Source: Serratia nematodiphila DZ0503SBS1 (GTDB lineage Bacteria; Pseudomonadota; Gammaproteobacteria; Enterobacterales; Enterobacteriaceae). Taken from it: 64,000 nucleotides of DNA. Positions within the stretch are counted from its first letter, which is position 1, and each line of letters starts with the position of its first letter. A program made the position numbers and the translations under genes. Shown piece by piece: positions 8,801 to 16,216 of the stretch. Under the pieces are notes generated by a model. It saw nothing but the letters and a program-made list of their open reading frames with translations. It made no database searches and was not told the origin of the DNA. The stretch spans positions 3,658,001 through 3,722,000 of the forward strand of contig NZ_JPUX01000001.1 in NCBI RefSeq assembly GCF_000738675.1, in the 5' to 3' direction.

Positions 8801-10172
8801 CGTCCTGGTGGCTGATCATCAGGCCGTCGCGCCAGCCAAAGCGCCGCGTCACCTCACCGGCGCGGTTGCTCACCGTCGTCAGTTGGCCCTGCTCATCGTA
8901 ACCGTAGCGCGCCAGCGTTCGTTCACCGTCGGCGGTTTGCAGCGCCACTTCACGCAGGCGGCCCTGCGCATAGCGGCACATCAGGCGCTGCCCGGCGCTG
9001 TCCACCAGTTCGCTCAGCAGTCCCTCATCGTCGTAGAACAGCGAGGTGGCGTTGCCGATGGCGTCGGTGATCATGCTCAGCCGGCTCGGCTGGTCGCCCG
9101 CCAACGGCGGGTAGTGGAAAATCTGTTCGCCGACGTCAAACAGCTGCCAGCTGCCGTCGTCGTTGTGCATCAGCCAGCATTTTTCGGCTTCGCAGTAGGT
9201 TTTGTGGCCGCGCGGCACCATAGGGAAAGCGACGAAGTCGCCGGAAGGCGCACGCCACACCAGGCCGTCCTGATACGGCTGCAGGCTGCTCTCCCAGAAC
9301 AGGTTCCAGCCGCGGCCCAGTACGCCGTCGCCGGGGTTGCCGCTGCGCCAATAGCGCTGCCAGGCGACCGGCAGCCGCGAAGGCAGCACGAAATCGAGAT
9401 CGTCTTCGCCGTCGAGGAATTTCTGGCCGCTGACGATATCCACCGGCCGGGCGATAATGCCGACCGCGGCGGTGGCGGTCATCAGCGTGCCGGCGCGGCA
9501 GGCGATGCGCGCCAGTTTGTTGATGCCGGGCAGCTTGCCCAGCAGTTTGCCCAATGCCCCCAGCTTGCCGGCGGCGCCGCCCACGCCGCCCACCAGGCCG
9601 GCGAACAGCAGCGTCAGGTCAGAGACCTTGTACAGCCAATCCGGCACTTCGGGCTTGATCGGCAAGGTGGTGACGGTGCCGCCGCCGATAAACACGTTGG
9701 GCGAGCCTTCCATCACCTGCGCGTCGCAGTTGGTTTTGTCCCCCACGCGCGAGGCGGGCTGGCCGTTGATGCTGACCTTGTCGGAGCCCTGCGCCATCTG
9801 CATGCTCGGGCCGTCGTCGCTGCAGGCCACCTGGCTGTTGGTGGCGAGCGCAGCGGGTTTGCCGTTGATGAAGACGTTGGGGGAGCCGGTGACGATATTG
9901 CCTTTGGGGGTCAGGCTACCGGCACCGGCGTCGGCAATGCCGTCGCGCGCCGCGGTGGCCGCCTCCCCGGTGAGATACCCCACCGCCAGGCTGGCGCCGA
10001 TAAGCAGCACGCCGACGCCGATACAGGAAGCCGCCAGGCCGGCGACGAACAGCGCACCCGCCGCCAATGCGCCTGCGGCGGCGATCAGGCCGCCGACAAG
10101 GGTGCCGGCAATCATGCCGGCCAGGGCATGGGAATGCCCGATGGTATCGCCGACGCGAGCCGCTTCGGTCAT
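5874..10172 (-). CDS. PAAR-Rhs type VI secretion effector with nucleotidyltransferase-like toxin tip
   Basis: 1432 residues. Residues 1-75 hold two hydrophobic segments, the region bound by EagR chaperones. Residues 85-170 form a PAAR-like domain with repeated GSPNVFI(N/G)GK/G motifs, which would cap the T6SS spike. A DUF6531-like segment follows near 240, then many YD/RHS repeats forming the cocoon, up to the core end with WVDPFGL at about 1285, where Rhs proteins self-cleave. The variable tip (about 1290-1432) contains YMQGSSVSG and, about 20 residues on, VSDFDVAI: this is the G-S-S plus D-x-D pattern of polymerase-beta-type nucleotidyltransferases. I infer a toxin that transfers nucleotides to an essential target. 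Preceded by its chaperone gene and followed by its immunity gene. No VgrG or T6SS structural gene is in the window. Confidence 0.95.
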   Translation of the reverse strand: MTEAARVGDTIGHSHALAGMIAGTLVGGLIAAAGALAAGALFVAGLAASCIGVGVLLIGASLAVGYLTGEAATAARDGIADAGAGSLTPKGNIVTGSPNVFINGKPAALATNSQVACSDDGPSMQMAQGSDKVSINGQPASRVGDKTNCDAQVMEGSPNVFIGGGTVTTLPIKPEVPDWLYKVSDLTLLFAGLVGGVGGAAGKLGALGKLLGKLPGINKLARIACRAGTLMTATAAVGIIARPVDIVSGQKFLDGEDDLDFVLPSRLPVAWQRYWRSGNPGDGVLGRGWNLFWESSLQPYQDGLVWRAPSGDFVAFPMVPRGHKTYCEAEKCWLMHNDDGSWQLFDVGEQIFHYPPLAGDQPSRLSMITDAIGNATSLFYDDEGLLSELVDSAGQRLMCRYAQGRLREVALQTADGERTLARYGYDEQGQLTTVSNRAGEVTRRFGWRDGLMISHQDAAGLLNEYQWQEIDGVPRVTAYRNSAGESLEFGYDFAGGRRSAVRGDGKRAEWRLDDDDNVAQYTDFDQRRYGFIYQRGELCSVLLPGGAQRQSEWDPYGRLLSETDPLGRVTRYQYSRNSGRLFAVAYPDGSSEAQHWDTLGRPTRYVDALGNATLYRYPDDEESLPASVIDALGGEVKLEWDARGQLTRYTDCSGSVTAYTYDALGQLTTQTDAEGHQTHYRWDNGGRLHTLIHPDGGEERFNWNAHGQLAEHQDALGSLTRWQYNALGLPVSITDRINRTRRYHYSPQGWLTRLENGNGGEYRFSYDAVGRVLTEERPDDTRHDYRYGAAGLLEAHREVGLPGSAGELTQREQRFRFDEAGQLVWRGNASAEWHYRFDAMGRLRELNRLPTASGAALGIEPDSVQMRYDAAGRLLGEQGVNGELQYQWDALANLQALTLPQGDRLQWLYYGSGHASAIKFNQQVVSEFTRDRLHRETGRSQGALQQQRRYDAMGRRSWQSSAFGHDKLTRPEDGVLWRAYRYTGRGELAGVSDALRGEVHYGYDAEGRLLQHREPNQGKPGARLVYDLADNLLGERSPQSDIDAHLPLAPIADNRLTHWQKLFYRYDAWGNLISRRNGLYEQHYRYDADNRLVQAHGRGPQGEFEAQYHYDALGRRSRKTVRYKGKTEQTTRFLWQGYRLLQEQRDGSSRRSWSYDPASPWSPLAALEQAGDSRSADIYWYHTDLNSAPLEVTDAAGNLCWSGQYDTFGKLQGQTVAGAAKRQGAQYQQPLRYAGQYQDDESGLHYNLFRYYEPEVGRFTTQDPIGLRGGLNLYQYAPNPLMWVDPFGLSVEGVPHGFNSFGQFKQFGEALQAGMSKLGYPGTVSYMQGSSVSGVSFSTGQPFDVGRVSDFDVAISHPELYQKAEQLGIGKGGRTGPIDMGSEMAKKLGIDDTLQKLSKMSGGRPVNAMVFESAAEVKAKGKGTRIPGKCGG
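6316..7156. repeat. Rhs core direct repeat, copy B (841 bp)
   Basis: Lies inside the full-length Rhs gene and encodes the end of its core. Matches copy A (4531..5368) in the same orientation almost base for base. Recombination between the copies would delete about 1.8 kb, removing the present toxin and immunity gene and joining the displaced toxin in frame to the intact Rhs gene. Confidence 0.9.
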
Positions 10173-10203
10173 CGTAAGTTCCTTTTACGCAAAGAGTTCA
10201 TCG

Positions 10204-10635
10204 TTAGGCCGCCCGGTAGCTGTTCAGCACCTGCTGCAGCAGCGCGTCGTCTTGCGGCGTCAGCTTGCGCGCCATCGCCAGGGTGAACACCAGCACCCGG
10301 CCCTCCGCCAGCGCGAACACCGCCTGGTTCTGCCAGATGCGTTTGCCGTCGCGCAGGTAGCTGGCGCGCACCCACTCACCGGCGGCCAGCCCATCGCCCA
10401 ACGTCGCCGGTTCGCGGCTTTTGAACGCCCAGCCTTTCAGCCCCTGCGCCAGCGCATCGAGCTGGCGGGTGACGTAGCTTTCCAGATTCTCCGCCGGCTG
10501 CAGCGCATCGCGGGAAATATTGACTGAGGGGGAAACATCATCGCCGGCCAACAGGACGTTGACCGTGCGATCGGCATAGCCTTCCGGCAAAGCGACGCTG
10601 CCTTCGCTAAAAGCGCAGCGGGATAAAGCGGACAT
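10204..10635 (-). CDS. eagR: EagR-type chaperone (DUF1795/DcrB-like) for the Rhs effector
   Basis: About 143 residues from MSALSRCAFSEGSVALPEGY. The domain is DUF1795: an N-terminal strand with 'LPEGYADRTVN', a central 'SRDALQPAENLESYVTRQL', and a C-terminal 'ALAEGRVLVFTLA' strand typical of EagR proteins. Such chaperones shield the N-terminal membrane segments of PAAR-Rhs effectors before T6SS loading. The frame is open to 10653, but the ATG at 10635 has an AAGGA 6-7 bases upstream and is preferred. It lies 31 bp upstream of the Rhs gene on the same strand, as in characterised Serratia eagR-rhs pairs (family knowledge). Confidence 0.9.
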   Translation of the reverse strand: MSALSRCAFSEGSVALPEGYADRTVNVLLAGDDVSPSVNISRDALQPAENLESYVTRQLDALAQGLKGWAFKSREPATLGDGLAAGEWVRASYLRDGKRIWQNQAVFALAEGRVLVFTLAMARKLTPQDDALLQQVLNSYRAA

Positions 10636-10869
10636 GCGAGGATCCTTTTGCATAAATAATGCTTAAGCATCGCATAACTTAGCCTTGAAATAAAACCATC
10701 AGATACGGCGAATGTTGCGCGGCGTGACCGCGTTCACTGTGCAAAAGAGCGGTGCCGGAATCTGGCCGGGAATCAAACCGTCATATTACAGAATTATCTG
10801 AATCCACCGGCGCGCCGCCGCGCCGATTATGGCTATACTCGGCTTTCGTCCGTTTTTCAGGAGATCAGG

Positions 10870-11874
10870 ATGCTGAGATTCACCCGTAGCGCGCTGCTGT
10901 GCGCCGCGCTGGCCGCGTTCGCCGCCGGTGCCGCCGAAACGCCGACGTTCGGCCCGGAGCTGCAGGGCTTTCACTACACCTACCCGTTGCAGCAGTTCAG
11001 CTTCACCTCGCAGGGGCAGCCGTTAAAAATGGGCTATATGGACGTGCCGCCGGAAGGCACCGCCAACGGCCGCACCGCGCTGTTGCTGCACGGTAAAAAC
11101 TTCTGCGCCGCCACCTGGCAGGACACCATCAAGGCGCTGAGCAAGGCCGGTTATCGCGTGATCGCGCCGGATCAGATCGGCTTTTGTTCCTCCACCAAGC
11201 CGGCGCATTACCAGTACAGCTTCCAACAGCTGGCGCAAAATACCCACGGCCTGCTGCAGAACCTGAACATCAGCAAGGCCATCGTCATCGGCCACTCCAC
11301 CGGCGGCATGCTGGCCACGCGCTACAGCCTGATGTATCCGCAGGCGGTGGAACGGCTGGTGATGGTCAACCCGATCGGCCTTGAGGACTGGAAGGCGAAA
11401 GGCGTACCGTGGCGCAGCGTCGATCAATGGTTCGCGCGCGAGCTGAACACCTCCGCTGAGAGCATCCGCAATTATGAGCAGCACACTTACTACGGCGGCC
11501 ACTGGAAGCCGGAGTACGATCGCTGGGTGGACATGCTGGCCGGGCTGAACAACGGGCCGGGCCATCGCCTGGTGGCGTGGAACTCGGCGCTGATCTACGA
11601 CATGATCTTCACCCAGCCGGTGTATTACGAGTTCAAGGATCTGCAAACGCCCACCACGCTGATGATCGGCACCGCCGACACCACCGCCATCGGCAGCGAT
11701 ATCGCCCCGCCGGCGGTCAAGGCCGCGATCGGGCATTATGACGTGTTAGGCAAACAGGCGGCGAAACTGATCCCGCACGCCACGCTGATCGAGTTCGCTG
11801 GGCTCGGCCACGCGCCGCAAATGGAGGAGCCGGAGCGTTTCCATCAGGCGTTGCTCAAGGCGCTGCAACCCTGA
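10870..11874 (+). CDS. Exported alpha/beta hydrolase
   Basis: 334 residues. A Sec signal peptide (LRFTRSALLCAALAAFAAG, cleavage near AGA-AE) is followed by an alpha/beta-hydrolase fold: LLLHGKNF oxyanion region near residue 75, the nucleophile elbow GHSTGGM near 143, an acid in the GTADTT segment near 267, and the catalytic histidine in GLGHAPQ near 317. Substrate unknown; relatives are annotated as epoxide hydrolase- or haloperoxidase-like esterases. Preceded by AGGAGATCAGG before the ATG. Periplasmic. It stands alone, co-directional with the DHFR-like gene 69 bp downstream. Confidence 0.9.
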   Translation: MLRFTRSALLCAALAAFAAGAAETPTFGPELQGFHYTYPLQQFSFTSQGQPLKMGYMDVPPEGTANGRTALLLHGKNFCAATWQDTIKALSKAGYRVIAPDQIGFCSSTKPAHYQYSFQQLAQNTHGLLQNLNISKAIVIGHSTGGMLATRYSLMYPQAVERLVMVNPIGLEDWKAKGVPWRSVDQWFARELNTSAESIRNYEQHTYYGGHWKPEYDRWVDMLAGLNNGPGHRLVAWNSALIYDMIFTQPVYYEFKDLQTPTTLMIGTADTTAIGSDIAPPAVKAAIGHYDVLGKQAAKLIPHATLIEFAGLGHAPQMEEPERFHQALLKALQP

Positions 11875-11943
11875 GCGGCCGGTTGGCGCAGCCGGCGCGC
11901 GGCGGCTAAACTTTCAGCTGGCACTCAATTGCAGGAGACAGCC

Positions 11944-12594
11944 ATGCGACAGATTATTGCCAGCGCGTTCGTCAGCCTCGACGGCGTGATGCAGGCGCCC
12001 GGCGGGCAGGACGAAGACCGCAGCGGCGGCTTTCGCTTCGGCGGCTGGACCGCCCCCTACTGGGATGACGCCGTCGCGGAAACGATGAGCGATCTTTTCT
12101 CAGCGCCTTTCGATCTGCTGCTCGGGCGGCGCACCTACGATATCTTCGCCGGCTACTGGCCGCAGATCACCGACGAGGCCGACCCGTTTTCGGCCGATAT
12201 CGCCCGCGTGTTCAATCAGGCCACCAAGTACGTCGCCACCCACCACGGCGAGACGCTGGCGTGGCAGAACAGCCAGTGGCTGGGGCGGGACATCATCGCC
12301 CGGCTGCGCGAGCTGAAGCGCGCTCAGGGGCCGGTGCTGCTGGTGCAGGGCAGCAGCACGCTGATGCAACAGCTGCTGGCCAACGATCTGGTGGACGAAC
12401 TGCGCCTGCTTACCTACCCGGTGCTGCTCGGCGCAGGCAAGCGGCTGTTCGATGACAACGCCGCGCCGGCGGCCTTCACGCTGACCCAATCGGTGGTCTC
12501 ACCCGGCGGCGTGATCGTGGCCCACTACCGCCGCGCCGGCGAGGTGGCCACCGGCGACTTCACGGTGGAAAGCGCGGCGGCGGCCCAGTCGTAA
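11944..12594 (+). CDS. Dihydrofolate reductase-family (RibD C-terminal-like) protein
   Basis: 216 residues from MRQIIASAFVSLDGVMQAPG, the usual opening of the 'DHFR family protein' group related to the RibD reductase domain. The LLGRRTYDIFAGYW segment near residue 58 and LVQGSSTLMQQLL near residue 135 contain the NADPH-binding elements of this group. The frame reads upstream to a TTG at 11929, but AGGAG lies 7 bases before the ATG at 11944, which decides the start. Probably a cytosolic NAD(P)H-dependent reductase of unknown substrate, not the housekeeping FolA. Confidence 0.88.
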   Translation: MRQIIASAFVSLDGVMQAPGGQDEDRSGGFRFGGWTAPYWDDAVAETMSDLFSAPFDLLLGRRTYDIFAGYWPQITDEADPFSADIARVFNQATKYVATHHGETLAWQNSQWLGRDIIARLRELKRAQGPVLLVQGSSTLMQQLLANDLVDELRLLTYPVLLGAGKRLFDDNAAPAAFTLTQSVVSPGGVIVAHYRRAGEVATGDFTVESAAAAQS

Positions 12595-12596
12595 AA

Positions 12597-12620
12597 AAAG
12601 GGCCGTTCGGCCCTTTTCTC
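12597..12620. terminator. Bidirectional rho-independent terminator
   Basis: An inverted repeat AAAGGGCC-GTTC-GGCCCTTT immediately follows the DHFR-family stop and precedes the stop of the convergent metalloprotease. It has a T-tract on both strands (TTTTCTCTTTT on plus, a run of seven Ts on minus), so it can end both transcripts. Confidence 0.85.
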
Positions 12621-12636
12621 TTTTCCTTCCTCGCCC

Positions 12637-14253
12637 TCAGGCAAACAGAATATCGCTCTGCTCCACCTGCCCGACCACGTGGATCTTGAAGTCGGCGGCG
12701 TAGCTGTTGCTCTGGGTGTTCATCAACAGATCGGTGGTGCCGTTGAAGGCGTCGAAGTTGAGCTGGATCTCGCCTTTCTGGCCGCTGAAGGCGCTGCCGC
12801 TGTCGATAAAGCGCAGCTCGCTCAGGCTGTTGTTGAAGCGCAGGCCGGAGAGATCGATCTTGTCGATGCCGTGCTCGAAGTCTTCAATCACGTCGAACGC
12901 CGCCACCGTGGACTCTTTGGCGTTGAGATAGACGAAATAGTCGGTGAAGTTATTGGCGTCTTTGCCGCCCCACAGATGATCCGCCCCCAGGCCGCCGTAC
13001 AGGATATCGGAGCCGGCGTTGCCCGCCAGCAGGTTGTCCTGATCGTTGCCGATGATCAGATCGCGCCCGCTGCCGCCGATGGCGTTCTCGATGATCGCCC
13101 CGCGCGCGATGGCGACGTTCTGCGTGCCGCCGCCGACGCTGGAGAACGCGCCGTCGTTCAGGTTGATCATCTGCTGCTGGCTGTAGCCGGAGAAGTCCAG
13201 CGTGTCGTTGCCGCCGGCGTCCCACACCGCGAAGTTGACCGGTTTGCCGTTGTCCGCCGTGGCGGTCAGGAAATCGCGCCCGGTGTTGGAGTTGAAGCCG
13301 TACACCGTGTCGCCGGTGCGGGTGCTCATGTTGGCGCCGTACAATTTTTGGATCGCGGCGATGTCATCCACCATCGGGCCATAGCCATACACCCCTTTGG
13401 TGTCGGCGCCGGTGTAACCGGCGTTGAAATAGCTCATGATCGAGTATTGCAGCGAATCCTGATAATAGGCGGCATCGTTCTGGTAGCTCGGGTTGCCCAG
13501 CGACGCGTCATAAGATCCCGGGTGCGCCAGCCCCAGGGCATGCCCCAGCTCGTGGGTGAAGGTCTGGCTGCTGAAGTCGCCGCTAACCGGCGCCTTATGG
13601 GTGGCGAAATTTTTGTTGAACCACACCGTGCCGGCGAAGGCGTTATCGCTGCCCGCTTTGGAGCTAGGCGGATAATAGGCGTACGCGTTGATGGCATTCG
13701 GGCCGCTGCCGGCGGCGGTGCTGCCGTCGGCGCGCTGGGTGAAGTAAGCGAAGGTAATATCCGCGCGGTGGTTGATGTCGGTGGACGCCGCCGCAGTAAA
13801 GGTTACGTTCGCCACATCGGCCCAGGCCTGCATCGATTTCAGCGCCTGAGCCTGCGCCGCCAGGGTCAGCGGCTGCAGCCCCTTGTCGCCGTCGCCGGTC
13901 TGGCCGATGCGGTTCAGCGCGCTCTGCGTCAGGAAGGAATAGGTCAGCGCCACCGGCTGGTGATACGCCTGATCGCCGTTGTGCGTCAGGCCCGGCCGCG
14001 TCAGCTGATCGGCGGCGCGATCGAAGCTGAAGTTATCGCGGATTTTACCCAGGTTGTTGATGGCTGCCCCGCCGCGCTGGTTGCTGTACAGGTTAGCGTT
14101 GTCCAGCGTGAGCAGCGCGCCGTAGCCCAATCCGTCATAGGGGCTGCCGGGCTGATGATAGTAAAACTGATAGTTGTGATCGTTGGGGGATGTGGCGGCC
14201 AGGCTGGTGAACTCATCGTCATCTTGCAAAATGTCGTTGTGGCGACTGCTCAT
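12637..14253 (-). CDS. Serralysin-family RTX zinc metalloprotease (paralogue)
   Basis: 538 residues, about 50 longer than classical serralysin. The catalytic metzincin motif HELGHALGLAHP is near residue 233, followed by the Met-turn SIMSYFN. RTX calcium-binding nonapeptide repeats (GGSGRDLII, GNAGSDILYGG, GGLGADHLWGG) lie near 390-430, and the C-terminus DILFA ends with hydrophobic residues as in type I secretion signals. There is no Sec signal peptide. AAAGGAG lies 5 bases before the ATG. The N-terminus differs from the PrtS/serralysin propeptide, so this is a secondary paralogue of the Slp type known in S. marcescens; which one I cannot say. No ABC secretion genes of the Lip/Prt type are adjacent, so export would use a system elsewhere. 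Divergent from an Inh inhibitor gene. Confidence 0.93.
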   Translation of the reverse strand: MSSRHNDILQDDDEFTSLAATSPNDHNYQFYYHQPGSPYDGLGYGALLTLDNANLYSNQRGGAAINNLGKIRDNFSFDRAADQLTRPGLTHNGDQAYHQPVALTYSFLTQSALNRIGQTGDGDKGLQPLTLAAQAQALKSMQAWADVANVTFTAAASTDINHRADITFAYFTQRADGSTAAGSGPNAINAYAYYPPSSKAGSDNAFAGTVWFNKNFATHKAPVSGDFSSQTFTHELGHALGLAHPGSYDASLGNPSYQNDAAYYQDSLQYSIMSYFNAGYTGADTKGVYGYGPMVDDIAAIQKLYGANMSTRTGDTVYGFNSNTGRDFLTATADNGKPVNFAVWDAGGNDTLDFSGYSQQQMINLNDGAFSSVGGGTQNVAIARGAIIENAIGGSGRDLIIGNDQDNLLAGNAGSDILYGGLGADHLWGGKDANNFTDYFVYLNAKESTVAAFDVIEDFEHGIDKIDLSGLRFNNSLSELRFIDSGSAFSGQKGEIQLNFDAFNGTTDLLMNTQSNSYAADFKIHVVGQVEQSDILFA

Positions 14254-14607
14254 TGCATTCTCCTTTTACACAGTAGGAATCCACTCGCTTTGTAAGACTA
14301 TTCATCAGTCGTTCTAATCTAAGCCAAGGCTTAGGATTGACCAGTATAGTAATTAACCCCGACGGCGCGAGCCCACGCCGCCGCGCATCACCGCGCCGGG
14401 CGTTAAGGCGGAAACAATCATAACGATTTGTATTAGCGCAGTATTAATGAGAAAGATAAGCGTATCGGCGGGCTAATGACTCGTCTTTTTGGGCATGTTA
14501 TCGCCGGTTAGATCAGAATTATCGAGGATTAAAAAACCTAATCCTTGCCTCATCATCCTGCCGGGAACGTGCTAAGGTGTGAACGGACAGCCGAAAGGAG
14601 TGACCCG
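14254..14607. other. Divergent intergenic region between metalloprotease and inhibitor
   Basis: 354 bp without a gene. It must carry promoters for both the protease (minus) and the inhibitor (plus). The half near the protease is AT-rich with several TTAGA/CTAAG-like stretches; no operator could be assigned with confidence. Confidence 0.6.
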
Positions 14608-15018
14608 ATGCCAACCCATTTCCTTATGCGCGCCTTGCGCCGCGCCAGCCTGACAGGAGTCATTATGAGCGTATTGTGCAGCAGTGCCCTGGGCAGTTCA
14701 CTGCCGTTGCTGGAACCCGCCGCGCTGAAGGGCGACTGGCAACTCGCCGCCATCGGCGACGGTAAAACCGTCTGCGAGGTGCAGCTGAGCGACGAGGCGG
14801 TAGCCAATACCAACGCCTTCCGTTTCAGCGCCTCAGCCGAATGCCTGCAGCCGCTGGCGCTGCACGCGCTGCCGGTCGCCTGGCGGCCAACGCCGGACGG
14901 CATGACGCTGACCGACGCCGAAGGGAGCATGGTGGCGTTTCTGGCCCTGACCGCGCCGAAGCGCTATGAGCTGATCGACCGCAACGGCCCTTCACGCTTT
15001 GTGCTGATCCCGCGCTAA
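14608..15018 (+). CDS. inh: Inh/AprI-type periplasmic inhibitor of serralysin proteases
   Basis: 136 residues from MPTHFLMRALRRASLTG with an N-terminal hydrophobic export segment ending near SSALGSS. The mature part has the short eight-stranded-barrel pattern of the Inh family: LKGDWQLA near residue 44, two cysteines (in TVCEVQL and AECLQPL) that form the family's single disulfide, and a final RFVLIPR strand. Inh proteins sit in the periplasm and block serralysins by inserting their N-terminus into the active site (family knowledge). AAAGGAG lies 7 bases before the ATG at 14608. Its position, divergent from the serralysin paralogue, supports that protease as a target. It ends 4 bp from the convergent chromate transporter gene. 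Confidence 0.88.
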   Translation: MPTHFLMRALRRASLTGVIMSVLCSSALGSSLPLLEPAALKGDWQLAAIGDGKTVCEVQLSDEAVANTNAFRFSASAECLQPLALHALPVAWRPTPDGMTLTDAEGSMVAFLALTAPKRYELIDRNGPSRFVLIPR

Positions 15019-15022
15019 TCCT

Positions 15023-15544
15023 TCAGGCGAACAGCAAGCCGAGCAGCGCGCCACCGGCCAGCACCCACAGCGGATGGAGGCGCTTGCTCATGCTCAACCC
15101 CGTCGCCAGCGCCACGATCGCCGCCAGCCGCCAATTGGGCGCGGAAGCCTCGGCGATCAAAAGGCCGCTGGCCGCCACCAGCCCCACGGTCAGCGGCACC
15201 AGCCCGGCCTGCACGATGCGGCGCCACGGACGATCCTTAAAGCGCCGCCAGGCCCCCATCACCAGCAGCGTGACGATGGAAGACGGCCCGAACTTGGCGA
15301 TCGAAGACACCAGCAGCCCCGCCCAGCCGGCCACGTGCCAACCGACCAGCGGCACGATCATCATGTTCGGCCCCGGCGCGGCCTGCGCCATGGCGAACAG
15401 CGCGCTGAACTCCTGGGCGCTCATCCACTGATGCACCTCCACCACCTGCCGCTGCATCTCCGGCAGAATGGTCATGCCGCCGCCGAACGCCAGCAGAGAG
15501 AGCTCGGTAAAGATCAGCGCCAACGCCATCAACACCCCGCTCAT
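15023..15544 (-). CDS. Chromate transporter, second half (short CHR protein)
   Basis: 173 residues from MSGVLMALALIFTELSLLAF with hydrophobic segments throughout and the CHR signature FGGGMTILPEMQRQVV near residue 20, then AQAAPGPNMM. The ATG at 15544 overlaps the stop of the upstream CHR gene (ATGA), so the two are translationally coupled. Short CHR proteins work as pairs with opposite topology, equivalent to one full-length ChrA, and expel chromate or a related oxyanion from the cytoplasm. Confidence 0.9.
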   Translation of the reverse strand: MSGVLMALALIFTELSLLAFGGGMTILPEMQRQVVEVHQWMSAQEFSALFAMAQAAPGPNMMIVPLVGWHVAGWAGLLVSSIAKFGPSSIVTLLVMGAWRRFKDRPWRRIVQAGLVPLTVGLVAASGLLIAEASAPNWRLAAIVALATGLSMSKRLHPLWVLAGGALLGLLFA

Positions 15545-16107
15545 GACGGCCACCGCCACATCAGCAGAATGCTCAGCGGCGCCAGCACCAGCATGGTCGG
15601 CAACAGCGGCAGGCGCAGCCAGGCAATGGCGATCAGCGCCAGCGCCACAATCGCCAGCGCCGCCCACTTGCCGCGCAGCGGCAGCAGCATCTTAATCCCG
15701 GTCGAGAGCAGCAACCCGGCGGCGGCGGCGGCCAGACCGGCGAACACATGCTGCACATGAGGATCGTTTTGGAAGCGGGCGTACACCACGCCCAGCCCCA
15801 CCACAATCGCCGTCGGCGCACTGATGAGGCCCAGCAAGGCGCACAGCGCGCCGCGCAGCCCGCGAAACTCCATGCCCACCGCTACCGACAGGTTGATCAC
15901 GTTGCCGCCGGGCAGAAACTGGCACAGCCCGAGCAGCTCGGTGAACTGTTCGCCGCTCAGCCAGCGCCGCCGCTCCACCAACATGCTGCGCGCCATCGGC
16001 AGCACACCGCCGAAGCCGATCAGCCCCAACCACAGAAAGCCCAAAAACAGCGCCGCGTTGCCCGGCGCTGCCGCCGGGTGCGGTTTTAACGTATTGATAT
16101 CTGACAT
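15541..16107 (-). CDS. Chromate transporter, first half (short CHR protein)
   Basis: 188 residues from MSDINTLKPHPAAAPGN. The CHR signature is visible as GLIGFGGVLPMARSMLVERRRW near residue 30 and LCQFLPGGNVINLSVAVG near 65, followed by hydrophobic segments. Paired with the overlapping downstream gene. The frame extends upstream to 16125, but the ATG at 16107 fits family starts. A LysR regulator is encoded divergently 109 bp away and probably controls the pair. Confidence 0.9.
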   Translation of the reverse strand: MSDINTLKPHPAAAPGNAALFLGFLWLGLIGFGGVLPMARSMLVERRRWLSGEQFTELLGLCQFLPGGNVINLSVAVGMEFRGLRGALCALLGLISAPTAIVVGLGVVYARFQNDPHVQHVFAGLAAAAAGLLLSTGIKMLLPLRGKWAALAIVALALIAIAWLRLPLLPTMLVLAPLSILLMWRWPS

Positions 16108-16216
16108 GACATTGCCGTTCCACATCGCTTGTTTTGATGTCTGGTATCATGCGCGCCGCCGTGCCATGATGTCTAATGCATTCCGGAACTACTAAAGATA
16201 CCTTTGAGGTATGGCT

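Noticed and set aside
6438..10286. A 1282-residue plus-strand open frame opposite the Rhs gene
   Set aside because: It mirrors the GC-rich repeated Rhs codons; the protein is low-complexity Ala/Arg/Gln/Val with no domain, while the minus strand encodes an obvious PAAR-Rhs.
12679..14295. A 538-residue plus-strand open frame opposite the metalloprotease
   Set aside because: Antisense shadow of a clear RTX protease; composition is biased and no motif is visible.
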